Below are positions 24,001 to 34,345 of a stretch of 64,000 nucleotides of DNA, piece after piece. Source of the DNA: Conchocele bisecta (taxonomy: Eukaryota > Mollusca > Bivalvia > Lucinida > Thyasiridae); NCBI GenBank assembly GCA_029237695.1, contig CM055275.1, forward strand, positions 12,970,899 to 13,034,898. The letters are read 5' to 3'. The notes under the pieces were generated by a model that saw nothing but the letters and a program-made list of their open reading frames with translations, made no database searches and had not been told where the DNA came from. Both the position numbers and the translations under genes were made by a program. Every line of letters begins with the position of its first letter. Position 1 is the stretch's first letter.

Positions 24001-24585
24001 TTAACAAGTCCATCCCCTATGTGACATAGTACCGTACTGCCAATTCGTTTGTGCCCGACGGACGGGACGGACGGACTTTTGGAACGGACTGGACGGACGG
24101 ACGGACGGACGGACGGACGGACGGACGGACGGACGGACGGACGGACGGAACGGACGGACGGACGGACGTACGGACGGACGGACGGACGGACGGTACGGAC
24201 GGACGGACGGACGGACGGACGGACGGCGGACGGACTGGACGGACGGAAGTACGGACGACGTTCTCGCGAATGGATACTTATGTGACCATTTGTTCTTTAA
24301 AAAGGTGTCACATAAACGGAATAAGTGTCACATAAATAAATTATTCGTTAGTTTTTTCTATTAGTTATGTTACTAACCCTAACCTTTAACAAGTCCATCC
24401 CTATGTGACATAGTCACGTAACTGCCAATTCGTGTGCCCGGACGGACGGACGGACGGACGGACGGACGGACGGACGGACGGACGGACGGACGGACGGCGG
24501 ACGGACGGACGGACGGACGGACGGACGGACGGACGGACGGACGGACGGACGGACGGACGGACGGACGGACGGACGGGACAATGTA
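18061..24585 (+). repeat. 6.5-kb two-tier satellite: (GGAC)n tracts plus 178-bp spacers
   Basis: Runs of the tetranucleotide GGAC (8 to about 60 units) alternate with a spacer beginning TTCTCGCGAATGGATAC and ending CAATTCGTGTGCCC, about 178 bp long. I count about 22 spacers, starting near 18411, 18647, 19067, 19281, 19505, 19794, 20037, 20353, 20787, 21029, 21264, 21510, 21738, 21960, 22336, 22556, 22932, 23164, 23461 (truncated), 23651, 23874 and 24261. A second spacer type (AACATTTGAGAGTTATGAGG to CCCCGATGTTGGCC) occurs at 18203-18362 and 22173-22325. Long frames of Gly-Arg-Thr-Asp or Pro-Ser-Val-Arg repeats are artefacts of the tetranucleotide. Confidence 0.95.
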
Positions 24586-25110
24586 ATCTGTCGGTGAAGA
24601 GGCACAACACGTATCTCTAAAAAAAAATAGGGGTCGTCCTAGTTGGTTTGGTTTGATCTGAGACAGATTCACTATTTTCCGGGTTATAACATTAGACCCA
24701 GGGTCCATTTTGTTGGTGTGTGGTTAATCGCTTTACGACTCTATCACAATTGACCATCTAATGTGTTTTTCGTGTATGGGAAATTTCCTATAATTGTACA
24801 TACCAGTCTAGTGGGAAGGTGACGTATATCCCAAATTTCCTCAGGATATGGGACGCAATATGAGATATGTGAGACGATGAAATATAATTTAAATTCCCCA
24901 CGATTGTAAATACGTGTTGGACAAGGATTAGTAGGTTGGGAAGGAACACAGTACATACCGGATTTGACATTACTCAATAAGGCGTGAATCGGGTTGATTC
25001 GCAAAGTCCTCGTGACAGTAGTGCTGAGACCCCATATTCCAAAGAGCTGTACATAGTACACTCCGCCTCGTGAATAAGTGACTATTTTGTTGAGACATTA
25101 AAAGGCAATC
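24586..25110. other. Leader between satellite and gag
   Basis: Non-coding sequence from the end of the last GGAC tract to the apparent gag start. A short open frame on the minus strand has no support. The primer-binding site expected near the 5' LTR was not recognised here or elsewhere. Confidence 0.5.
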
Positions 25111-26286
25111 ATGTCGACCATTAAAAAGTTAATGGACGTAGGCTGAGAATTAGGCTTAACTGGGATGGAGTTAAGGTCCTTTGTGAAAGAACAGCAAGAT
25201 AGAGAGAGAATAGACTAGCAGAAAGACAGGCTGAGAAAGATAGGCTTGAGGTTGAGAGACTAGCAGAGGGGGTAGAGAGACTGACTGAGAAAGATAGGCT
25301 TGAGGCTGAGAGACTGACTGAGAAAGATAAGCTTGAGGCAGACAGATTAATGGAGGAACGAGAAATGGAAAAGGTAAGAATAGATTTGCAAATGACAAAA
25401 GTTAGATTATATTACGAATGCAAAATGCGTGAGTTAGAGACAACGCAGAAAGTTGAGATAGCGAAGGCAGAAATGGGAATATCGGATAATTATAGTCCAG
25501 CAGTCGAACATAAGGTACCACAAGGTCCGAAATTACCATATTTTGATCAAGATAAGGACATATGGATAGTTATCTGGCACGGTTTGAACGTTACTCGGAA
25601 GTGCAAGGTTGGCCGAAGGTCAGTGGTCATTACAACTTAGCACATTATTAAGGGGCAAAGGTCTAGATGTTTACTCCCGTTTATCGTTGGAAAATGCTCT
25701 TGATTTTGACACATTGAAGATAGCCTTGCTCAAAAGGTTTGACATAACCGTAGAAGGGTTTAGGAAGCAACTTAAGAACGGTAAGCCAGAGCCCGGTGAG
25801 ACATTTGTTCAATATATCAACAGGGCTAAGAGTTATCTTGATAGGTGGTAGGAACTAAGCAAAGCTGAACGTACTTACGAAGGAGTGATAGATTTTTTGC
25901 TCATGGATCAGTTACTAAGCACTTGCAGTCGTGACTTTTACGTTTTTCTTAAGGAAAAGGTCGTTAGCGAAGTACATCAGATGGCAGTGCAAGCTGACTT
26001 CTTTGCGGAAGCCAGAGGCGGTACAAAGTGCGTAGTACAAAGAGAGAACCGAGACAATAGAGCGAAAAGTGAGAATCGTAACACAGGTTATGAGAGGAAT
26101 GTGAGAGGTCAAGGTGAGAGATATTGAGGCAATGACAGATCTCGTAACTATGGTAGACAGAGAAGTGGCGAGAGAAGGAGTGATAGTAGTAGGGAAAGGT
26201 ACAGAGACAAGGACACACGTACTATTACATGTCACCATTGTGGAGGTCAAGGTCATGTAGCTCCAGACTGCACAAGAAGAGGTCAC
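25111..26286 (+). pseudogene. gag: Degenerate gag with CCHC zinc knuckle
   Basis: The start is taken at ATG 25111 (MSTIKKLMDVG), whose frame is stopped twice within 60 bases. A heptad-like Glu/Lys/Leu-rich coiled coil follows (about 25200-25480), then a capsid-like section (GLDVYSRLSLENALDF, GETFVQYINRAKSYL) reached after a frameshift near 25600. Stops occur near 25849 and 26125. A basic Arg/Gly/Ser tract leads to the zinc knuckle CHHCGGQGHVAPDC at 26230-26271, a perfect C-x2-C-x4-H-x4-C. The knuckle is in frame with the protease section downstream. The protein would package element RNA. Confidence 0.85.
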
Positions 26287-26949
26287 ATGCATCGAGCTGC
26301 AGCCCTTGAGGAAAATGATACTGGTGTCTATGGGCAAAAGAAGGTAAGCTTTGCAGGCACCGGCGACGAACCAGAAATGGAGAATACAATACACAGAGGC
26401 AGGGGTAGAGGCAGGAGCAGGGGCACAGGGCGTTATCACCACCGTGGAAGAGGCAGAGGGTGCCCCTTTTTCCCACCTATAGATCAGGGTAATATTTGTA
26501 TTGTAGAGGGCAACCAGACCAAATATGACGGTGAAATCACTATGATATGCGCAGGTAAGGCGGATGACCAGAGTCCGAAGGTTACTGGATGCAAATTTTC
26601 CAGTGCAAAATTGCCAGTGGCAGAAGGTTTGTTGAATGGGAAAGTGGTGACTGTGATGCGTGATACAGGTTGCACGGGCGTAGTAGTGAGAAAGGAACTA
26701 GTACATCCTGATCAGTTTCTCAGGAGAGTGGCCACATGTATGCTAGTAGACAAGAGACGCTTGAGTGAAGTCCCTGTAGCGAGAATCACCATTGACTCCC
26801 CATTTGTCAAAGGAGAGACCGAAGCGTTATGCATGGAAGAAACTATGTACGATGTAACGATAGGGAACATTGATAGGTCACAACTTCCTGTACTAAATGA
26901 TTTCAAAGGCGCGACCACGTTAGCAGTTAAACGCGTTCACAGGTTTTGA
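26287..26949 (+). pseudogene. Retropepsin-like protease segment
   Basis: An open stretch of 220 codons, in frame with the zinc knuckle. An RGRGRGR-rich linker (residues 37-58) precedes the protease core. The active-site motif is RDTGCTG, with the catalytic Asp at residue 126 (codon 26662). Then comes IGNIDRSQLP near the end, a flap-distal pattern typical of aspartic proteases of this Gypsy group. It ends in TGA at 26947; the following integrase frame is shifted. The core looks intact, but the polyprotein is not continuous. Confidence 0.82.
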
Positions 26950-27930
26950 AACGCAATGAATCGTACCGGAAACTACGGGTATCGGAAGCCGTATCGTCAA
27001 ACGTGAAACTTTCTAAGACCGGTAACGTTACGTCATTCCTGTACCGAACAGATTTACTGTATCGACAGCTTGAGACGACGGGTAGCAAAATAAAATACTA
27101 TCAATTAGTCGTTCCGGAAAAACTTAGACAGACCGTGTTAAAGGTGGCACATGAATCTATTATGTCCGGGCACTTAGGAGTAAAGAAAACAACAAATCGC
27201 GTTTTGGCAGATTTTTTCTGGCCTGGCGTGTCCTGTGACGTGACACGATACTGCAGGTCATGCGCCATTTGTCAACGAACAATCTCGAAGGGTCATGTAA
27301 TAAAGGCACCGCTGGGCAACATGCACTGATTGTCACGCCATTCAAACGCTTAGCCGTAGACATCGTAGACCGATTTATCCAGCAACGGATAATACAAATC
27401 GGTATATTCTAACGCTAGTAGATTACGCCACTCGTAGACATGTTCAGTCGATTAGGAATTCCTGAGGAATTATTTACTGATTGCGGATCTCAATTTACGT
27501 CGAACGTAATGCGGGAGGTCAGTAGGATATTATCACTGAGACAACTGACTACTACTCCCTACCATCCTATGTGCAATGGGTTGGTGGAGAAATTCAACGG
27601 TACATTGAAACAGATGCTTAAACGCATGGCGAGCGAGCGTCCCAAAGATTGGGATAAGTACATTAACGCGTTGTTGTTCGCGTATCGCGAGGTTCCACCG
27701 GAGTGCCTAGCATTCTCCCCATTCGAACTACTCTATGGGAGAACAGTCAGAGGTCCTATGAGTGTTCTCAAGAATATGTGGTCTGAGAAGGAACTTGGCG
27801 AAAACGTTAAAACTACATACCAGTACTGGAGCAAACCTGTGAAATCGCGAGAGAAAATCTGAAGAAATCGAGTAAGCGGTACGCGAAGTACTACGACAGG
27901 AAAGCGCGTGACCGGAAGTATAAGTAGAGT
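26946..27930 (+). pseudogene. Integrase (H2C2 finger and DDE core), upstream of RT
   Basis: The zinc-binding module is clear: HESIMSGHLG followed by CRSCAICQ (about 27150-27290). The core begins after a TGA at 27327: FKRLAVDIV supplies the first Asp, TDCGSQFTS (about 27478) the second, and NGLVEKFNGTLKQM the Glu. Between the first and second Asp there is a frameshift and an apparent deletion after DYATR (about 27435), which would remove part of the fold. In FTDCGSQ a Cys stands where Gln is usual. A TAG near 27926 separates the core from its C-terminal domain. Confidence 0.87.
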
Positions 27931-27936
27931 GACCGG

Positions 27937-28509
27937 GTGTTAGTACTACTCCCCACTGATAGGAACAAACTGTTACTCCAATGGAAAGGTCCATACCCTA
28001 TAGTTGAAGTACTAAATTACTGGGATTATAGGATCGACATGAAGGGGAAACTGAAAACAATCCATGTCAACATGTCGAAACGCTATGAAGAGCGTACGCC
28101 TCAATGCCCAGGGAAGGGGATACTAGCCGTCATAAACACGGCGGTAATTGACGACATAATTGACGGGAACTCGGGTACAGGGGAGTGTAGTGCCGATGAG
28201 CACATGACGTGTCCAATGGGGACACATGAATCGATAGACAGGGTGGACTTAGCCCCAGTGTTGTCCAAGGACCAAAAAGTAGAAGTACAAAGTGTGCTTA
28301 AGGAGTATGAGCACGTACTGACTGATATACCAGGGCGCACCCATGTAGAGATTAATGACATTAAATTGTCGACCTCAGACCCATTATGGATAAAAGGTTA
28401 TCCCATCCGGTACAAAGTTCGCGACTTAGTCAAAGATGAGGTCGAAGAAATGTTGAAGTTAGGAGTTATCGAACCTTCTAGGTTCCATGCTCATCACCAG
28501 TCATTCTAG
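27937..28509 (+). pseudogene. Integrase C-terminal (GPY-type) to RT linker
   Basis: An uninterrupted 190-codon frame starts with LLLQWKGPYPIVEV and DYRIDMKGKLKTIHVNM, the GPY-type integrase tail. It then continues without a break into the RT-proximal linker (VEEMLKLGVIEPS at the end). This single frame physically joins integrase to reverse transcriptase and is the best evidence that the domain order is original and not a rearrangement. The next frame is shifted at about 28500. Confidence 0.85.
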
Positions 28510-29212
28510 TCAGGAAAAATGACGGAGGACTCCGTTTTTGTATAGATTTTCGTCAGGTTAACAAAGTCACTATTTTTGACGCTGAGCCAATGCCTGAATT
28601 TGAAGAAATGTTCTCGAAATTAGCGAAATTCAAGTATTTCTCGAAACTGGATTTAAGTAAGGGGTATTGGCAGGTAACACTCTAAGAGAAAGCAAAGCCC
28701 TATTCTACTTATGAAGCACCCCAATGCCTTTTCCAATTCAGAGTAATGCCCTTCGCAATGGTGACGGCACAGACTACCTTATGTAGGCTTATGAGGAAAG
28801 TCCTGAACGGTGTCCCGAATGCAGACAGCTTCGTGGATGATATCGTCATTTTCACCATCATATGGGATGATCACGTTAGGGCCCTGAGGTAGGTTTTGTC
28901 CCGATTATCCAGTGCTAATCTGACAGCAAAACCATCGAAGTGCAGCATTGGTTTCAGCGAACTAGAGTGTTTAGACCATACCATAAGCGACAAGAAATAG
29001 CTCAGAGCTTACCCATATAAGGTTACAGCTGTACAGGAAGCGCATGTCCCCGAAACTAAGAAAGGGGTGAAGGCATTTTTGGGTTAGCGGGGTTCTACCG
29101 TAAATTCATCCCCAATTTTGCAGAAATAGCTGTCCCACTAACAGATCTCACGAAAAAGGGTCAACCGAACAAGATTGAATGGGGAGACTCCCGATACAAG
29201 GCTTTCAACAGC
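28500..29212 (+). pseudogene. Reverse transcriptase core, multiply broken
   Basis: RT blocks appear in order: VRKNDGGLRFCIDFRQVN, then FSKLDLSKGYWQV, FRVMPFAMVTAQTT and the catalytic box SFVDDIVIF (FVDD at 28830-28841). A stop replaces a codon right after GYWQVTL (28682). Further stops occur near 28890 and 28999, and a frameshift near 29080 in the thumb/connection. It cannot encode active enzyme as it stands. Confidence 0.88.
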
Positions 29213-29640
29213 ATGAAAAGAGCGCTGACTAACGATCCCATCCTCAAACTCCCAGAGCTAGACAAACCATTCATATTGAGAACAGACGCATCTGACGTAG
29301 GTTTAGGGGCCATTTTGTTGCAGGAACAAAACGGGGCACAACTACCAATTGCGTACGCTAGCAAAAAACTACTTCCAAGGGAGCAAAACTACTCAGTAGT
29401 AGAAAGAGAGTACTTAACAGTAGTCTGGGGAGTGGGGAAATTCCACAAGTATTTGTTTGGTAAAGAGTTCGTACTCGAGACGGATCACCAACCACTTACG
29501 TACCTGAATAAGGCAAAAGTTGCAAACTCCAGGCTGATGGACGCTGTTGTTGCAACCGTATCGCATGATGATCAGAGCCATCAGGGGCTCAGACAATGTG
29601 GGTGCAGATTATTTGATTAGGATCTAATTAAGTCATAGAC
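29213..29640 (+). pseudogene. RNase H domain, 3' end of pol
   Basis: The frame contains the three acidic landmarks of Gypsy RNase H: RTDASDVGLGA, VEREYLTVVWG and LETDHQPLTYL. The open stretch (29213-29620) loses register after NSRLMD; the expected closing segment continues in another frame to about 29620. No integrase follows, confirming that the polyprotein ends with RNase H. Confidence 0.87.
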
Positions 29641-29749
29641 AACACACCATAGCCGAGATCCTGGGGCTCAAAAAGTAAAAGTTGTGTAAGATGTGTATAT
29701 AGGTGAACAATGTCGGTACAACTAGTAATTACCGCTAAGTGTTTCACAC

Positions 29750-29769
29750 TTTTATTTAGGGGGTAGTAT
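29750..29769 (+). promoter_or_regulatory. Polypurine tract before 3' LTR
   Basis: TTTATTTAGGGGGTAGTAT directly precedes the TGTCACG start of the 3' LTR. It is purine-rich and in the right place to prime plus-strand DNA synthesis. Confidence 0.75.
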
Positions 29770-31794
29770 TGTCACGAATTGAAGCCGAACATTTTCTTTA
29801 TCATCCATTATTTGTAACACGGGTCACACAATACGTATATTGGCAGGCAGACTACGGTAAGAAAGTTGTGCGCTAGTGTTGCCATATATATATTATCTCA
29901 AACCATACTCTAGCAGTCGGACACTCAATACATTCTTGTGAATACATTGGATCGCAATCACTGGGAATTGGTGAGTACATATGTTTTTAGTTACTTTCTA
30001 ATGCTGCCATTTAAGTCTGAATCCTGCCAAGACCGTCAATTCTCCGCATTGTTATCGTATCCTCGATAATACTGCCCTATTTCATTTACCCAAGTTATTT
30101 CGACCCGTTTCGACCAAATGCTTGGTCAATAAAAGTCGTATGGTATGTAGATTATCTCCCTTAATCAAATCGAACTGATTCATTAATTCGTCGTGTTAAC
30201 ATGTAAATGATAACGATTACAGGACTGGCATGTGGGAGCATTCCGTGAGTATTGTAATGGCATATTATTCTAATGTGTTTTTTTTGCATGTCACTCTGAA
30301 TAATTGTATTAGCAATTTATTCTATTTGTAAACGAAGGGCGAACACGATTGAAATGTTTACTAAAATTAGCTATGCATTTTATATTACGATTCAGTCCAA
30401 TATCATTTCTGCGCCCTGTACAATACATGAGAACATTGCCAAGTTTAACATGTCACAATTGTAAGGTGAATTTTCTGGACGACTTTCATTTACTCTATGG
30501 GGGACACATGTAAACTGCTAACCCAGTCGTCTGTACATTCATTTTATTAAGTCATATACGTTCACAGTGTATTGTAAATATTGTAAATGCTATTGCGACC
30601 AGGATTGACCAGATCAGACAGTTCTGCTCTAAATGCACTGATGTATAAGTCAGTAAGCTGCAATAAGGACATGATGTGAAGTATAATTTAATTTAATCAG
30701 CCTGTGGAATCCTACAGTCTGATTAGAGTATACAGTGTTTATCATTAGCAATGTAATACTGTGAGTCTGCACAGGAAAATACATGGCTCAGTTTCTCTTT
30801 ATTAAGTTAGCGCAGTTGGCCACGGGCAGTCTGATCAGTTTACTAATGGTAAATAACTGTGAATGACGTCTGTATTCACATGTACGGCTGTGAAGATATA
30901 TATCGTTGGGTACACTAGATATAGTGGCTGTTCATTAATGTGCTATATCGCATTCTCAGACTTATAAATTCCATCAGCCCCCTTCTTCCAATTAGTGAAA
31001 ATATCTTTGTGTACATTGCAATTTATCATGTTTCATAATTGTAATATATGATGTTGTTTAGTATTGCCATGCAATCATAATATTGATTTCATGTGCACTA
31101 CTGTGACTATTATTGAGACTATAACACGTTACATTCTGGTAACAACACCGTTGGTGTTTTGTAGTCCCAGCCAGTAAGCCAGCCAGGCAGTCAGCCAGCC
31201 AGTCAGCAACCAGCGACGGCACGTCCATCCTGTGTGTATGCGTAGAACCAGTACGCAACACCTATTTATTCTGGAGTCCACAACACGACACCGTGTACCA
31301 GCGGGGACTCTGCTCAGCGTGGAACTAGGGCATATCGAGTGGGGCATCATTCCGGTGACGTCATTCCGTCCAAGGACGAGATGAAAATCGAAGGACGTTC
31401 ACCCATGTGTTATTGGCCCCATCCGCCCAAGTATGCTGTATATTCCAGTTCCAAGTAATTTTACGACGTCATAAGAACGTCACTATCATCATGGCGGAAA
31501 CCGGAGTTGATTAACGGAACTCTAAAATCGGATCTTGAACCTGATCATGATGACGTATAATGTTGAACTATACCTACCTGTTCCAGAATCGTGAAGGTGT
31601 CTTGGTTGTCCGATTGCATTTGGCGGTTTCATCCAGGTGACATTGTCCGTTCTGACATTACCATTCATTGTGTGTGCATGTCATTATATGTAAATACATC
31701 ATCATTGTAAATATATACCTTGTTGTCTCTGTCCACAACGTGCTTGGTGTTCCATCCCATCCGTAAACAATCTCGGTGTCACCCTGGCGTGACA
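29770..31794 (+). repeat. 3' LTR (2025 bp)
   Basis: It begins TGTCACGAATTG after the purine tract and ends CTGGCGTGACA, with perfect 7-bp inverted tips. ATAGT follows. It lacks the two insertions of the 5' LTR and therefore shows the ancestral LTR length. A 67-codon minus-strand open frame (31058-31261) is shared with the 5' LTR copy (16582-16785), but only because the DNA is duplicated. Confidence 0.93.
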
Positions 31795-32129
31795 ATAGTT
31801 GTGTCACTGTTCCACCAGTTCTAAAAGTTTCGTCTGTCCACTATACAGATATATATTGGCATTATTATACATTATATAATAGACGGAAATTTCCACACTG
31901 ATATCAGCGGCGATAACCGTGTTTCCTTAAAATATTAACTGACATTGCTATTTATTCTCTGTATTTATCATGTTTATATTTTGATATGCAATGATCATAC
32001 TTTATAATATGACGAAACTATTATGTTTTCAGGTGACGCATTTAATTAGTATAAATAATTAAAACATATCATACCTCATTTGCATATGAAAGTAGCTTAA
32101 TCCAACTACACACACAACATATTACTAAA

Positions 32130-32252
32130 TGATTATATCTGTATAGCGGGCACTTGTAATTTTTAGAACTGGTGGAATAGTGACACAATTATACACTTAT
32201 TTAATTCCTATAAAGAACACTTTGTGCCTACCGAGTGGGCATGTACCTTTCA
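32130..32252. repeat. 3' fragment of the GGGCATGTACCTT element
   Basis: AGCGGGCACTTGTAATTTTT to GGGCATGTACCTTT matches the right end of the copies at 4238-4792 and 56958-57666. Confidence 0.75.
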
Positions 32253-32312
32253 AGAACATCGTAATAATTGAGATACGCCATGTGATTGTGTACCATCGGA
32301 CATCTGCGTAAT

Positions 32313-32485
32313 TTCATTAAATACGTTTACAAAATTTACAATATTTTTTTATAAATAAAGTCAAAACTTGACAAAACATTCAGAGTACATGCGGAATATA
32401 ATTCCGCATGTACTCTGAATATTTTGTCAACTTTTGACTCCCTTTACGGAAAATATTGTAAATTGTGTAAATGTCCGAAGGTACA
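32313..32485. mobile_element. Foldback element next to a splice donor
   Basis: A palindrome centred near 32400 (CAGAGTACATGCGGAATATA and complement), with outer arms TTTACAAAATTTACAATATT and complement. Its right edge lies about 30 bp from the donor of the exon at 32519-32638, inside the intron. Confidence 0.75.
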
Positions 32486-32518
32486 AAATCGCATTGCGGG
32501 TCTCATATATACACTCAC

Positions 32519-32638
32519 CCCGGCTCGGACTGTCGTACATCACGTAGTTGGCGGAACCTAATTGGTCGGCATCGAACAGGTTGAAACATACGGGCACTTC
32601 CAATGACGTCATGTTCACCTTTAGCGACAGCTTCATCG
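32519..32638 (-). CDS. Internal coding exon of minus-strand gene
   Basis: A 120-bp exon with acceptor GATTTATATTACAG and donor GCCGG|GTGAGT, entering and leaving in phase 1. It has 39 complete codons: MKLSLKVNMTSLEVPVCF at the start, YVMYDSPSR at the end. The segment VPVCFNLFDAD followed by a D-S-P-x-x-G-V-x-V pattern across the junction into the next exon resembles the LCFNID...DP..G..V block of inter-alpha-trypsin inhibitor heavy chain C-terminal domains; the match is short and untested. One NMT sequon is present. The internal ATG is not a start, because the frame and acceptor continue upstream. Confidence 0.75.
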
Positions 32639-34104
32639 CTGTAATATAAATCGTTGCCATGGTTACTCCGAGGTGAAAGCGGTTAGTTTAGTCATTCAAT
32701 ATTAACCTTGTATTTCCTTGGAGAATTTCGTAAATTCTTGATGTTAGTTATAAATAATATCGACGTTTTTGTAAAATTAATGTGTTTTTGTTTTCATGAA
32801 AAATGCCACATCTTCTTAGGTGAAAAATCACACGGCTTGTCTCATTTGGTTTAAACAATATTTATTTGCGAATTACAAATAACAATATACATTACAATAC
32901 AAGAAAGGTGGGATTCGAAAACAAGCCATATGACTTATATGAATTCGTCTCCCAGATCACGTGACAGCAATAATGTTGCGTACATGGCATAGCATATTAT
33001 TGTGATACATTATATTACTATAATAAACCAATGTTGTATGCGATTTATGAAAACAAAATATACAAGCATCAGTATTTAACAATATATATGAAGAGAGTGA
33101 GAACAAAATGCACATTACGCAAACATTGTATTAGCGAGCGCACCCCACTACACCCCCAGTTACCTAGTTCGTAAACAGGGGATTTAGTGGCGTGCCCGCG
33201 CAATAGGTAATGCGGTCAAATAGGCCACGATGCAGTGACTATTTTCGATCAATACATTATGTTGTAAGCGATTGTAGTGTGTATTTTAAATACTTTTAGT
33301 ATTAAAATGTATCATATCGGTATTCCTTTAAGTAATATTTGTATATTTTAAGTGTGTTGATGTTCTTATGAAGCGCATAAGTATTATTCATAAGTATTAA
33401 TTAATCCAGCTTATATTGAGGCAAATCACACAGCCTTAAAACTTAGTGCTGGAGTATAAACCATAGTATCGTATATTATTCATAAGTATATCACTATTAA
33501 ACATTAATTACAATATGTATGCATATTATTAAAACAGTAGATGCTATGAAAATAATAAAAAGAAATAACGATTTATATTTAACATTGGATACGCGTAAAC
33601 GGTATTGCTCTCTCATCGGATTGTCAGTTGTCGTCGATAGCGATTTAACGTACTGATCTGGTCTTAATTATTGTCAACTTTCAACGTCATTTACAGAATA
33701 TATGACTGATTTTGGAAATAAATAACGGCAAATTACGATGACGTCTGCTCTGAAATATCTGCCAACTTGCGGACGTAATTTAAAGGAATCGATTATATTT
33801 TAATATCGGCTACATCTGGTACTACTTACGAATTTATGTATGGTCCTTGGCTACACCCGACACATTACACAGATTTAATTCTAAATACACGTCGCTTTGT
33901 GTGGAAAAAAATCGATAACGCCCAGCCGTGTGACGAGTTGTTGATCTGATGACATCACACAGCTGTACATTTTGACCCTTAGGCAATGTTTTGAAATTGA
34001 CGTGTCGTTTTGATGTGTGCAGCACACCTCGCTGTCGGAGACAACATGACAATTAACGATATACTCTCGATTATACACAGATCTATTAGACGGCTGGTTA
34101 TTTA

Positions 34105-34345
34105 AAAAAAGTAGTTCAGTACACCTTCGCCGATATTGTTTTTAGAAAATCAGTAATATTTTCCGTAAATGGTGCTGAAAAGTTGACAAATGTTATATCA
34201 CCGTATATAGTTTTGCCGATATTGTTTTAAAAAATCAGTACTATTTTCCGTAAATGTTGTTGAAAATTGACACAAAATATATAGCCTCATTTCACCGATA
34301 TTCGTTTATAAAATCACCAATATTTTCCGTAAATGGTGTTGACAC
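34105..34345. repeat. ~84-bp degenerate tandem repeat, three units
   Basis: The box CCGATATTGTTTTTAGAAAA followed by ATTTTCCGTAAATG recurs at about 34130, 34212 and 34294. Units differ by substitutions and small indels. Confidence 0.7.

Larger units (their letters stand above)
12685..31794 (+). mobile_element. 19.1-kb Gypsy LTR retrotransposon, Gmr1-like domain order
   Basis: The element is bounded by ATAGT at 12680-12684 and 31795-31799, a clean 5-bp target duplication. It starts TGTCACGAATTGAAGCC and ends GGCGTGACA. It contains two LTRs, a long leader with a 6.5-kb tandem array, degenerate gag, protease, integrase, reverse transcriptase and RNase H, and a purine tract before the 3' LTR. 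Integrase precedes reverse transcriptase, the order known for Gmr1-type Ty3/Gypsy elements and for Copia. Sequence motifs (H2C2 zinc finger, TDxGSQFTS, FVDD, GPY-like segment) are Gypsy-like. All coding parts carry stops or frameshifts. It lies antisense to the host gene, within one intron. Confidence 0.9.

Noticed and set aside
18520..24390. AACCCTAACC strings suggesting telomeric repeats
   Set aside because: Each spacer contains it once only, with no tandem TTAGGG array, so it is a chance motif in the satellite unit.
18061..24585. Regular repeat-spacer pattern reminiscent of a CRISPR array
   Set aside because: The spacers are identical to each other and the variable part is a tetranucleotide tract. 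The context is eukaryotic. It is a satellite.
18818..24620. Many 60-140 codon frames of Gly-Arg-Thr-Asp or Pro-Ser-Val-Arg repeats
   Set aside because: They are translations of a GGAC tetranucleotide run joined to a satellite spacer, open in several frames on both strands, with no promoter, splice or conserved start context.
16582..31261. Conserved 67-codon minus-strand frame in both LTRs (16582-16785 and 31058-31261)
   Set aside because: Identity follows from LTR duplication, not selection; no start context or known domain.
33834..34078. Minus-strand frames with VVSDSEVCC as an exon
   Set aside because: A strong GTAAGT donor follows, but no frame is open up to it and no acceptor is convincing; at most an untranslated exon.
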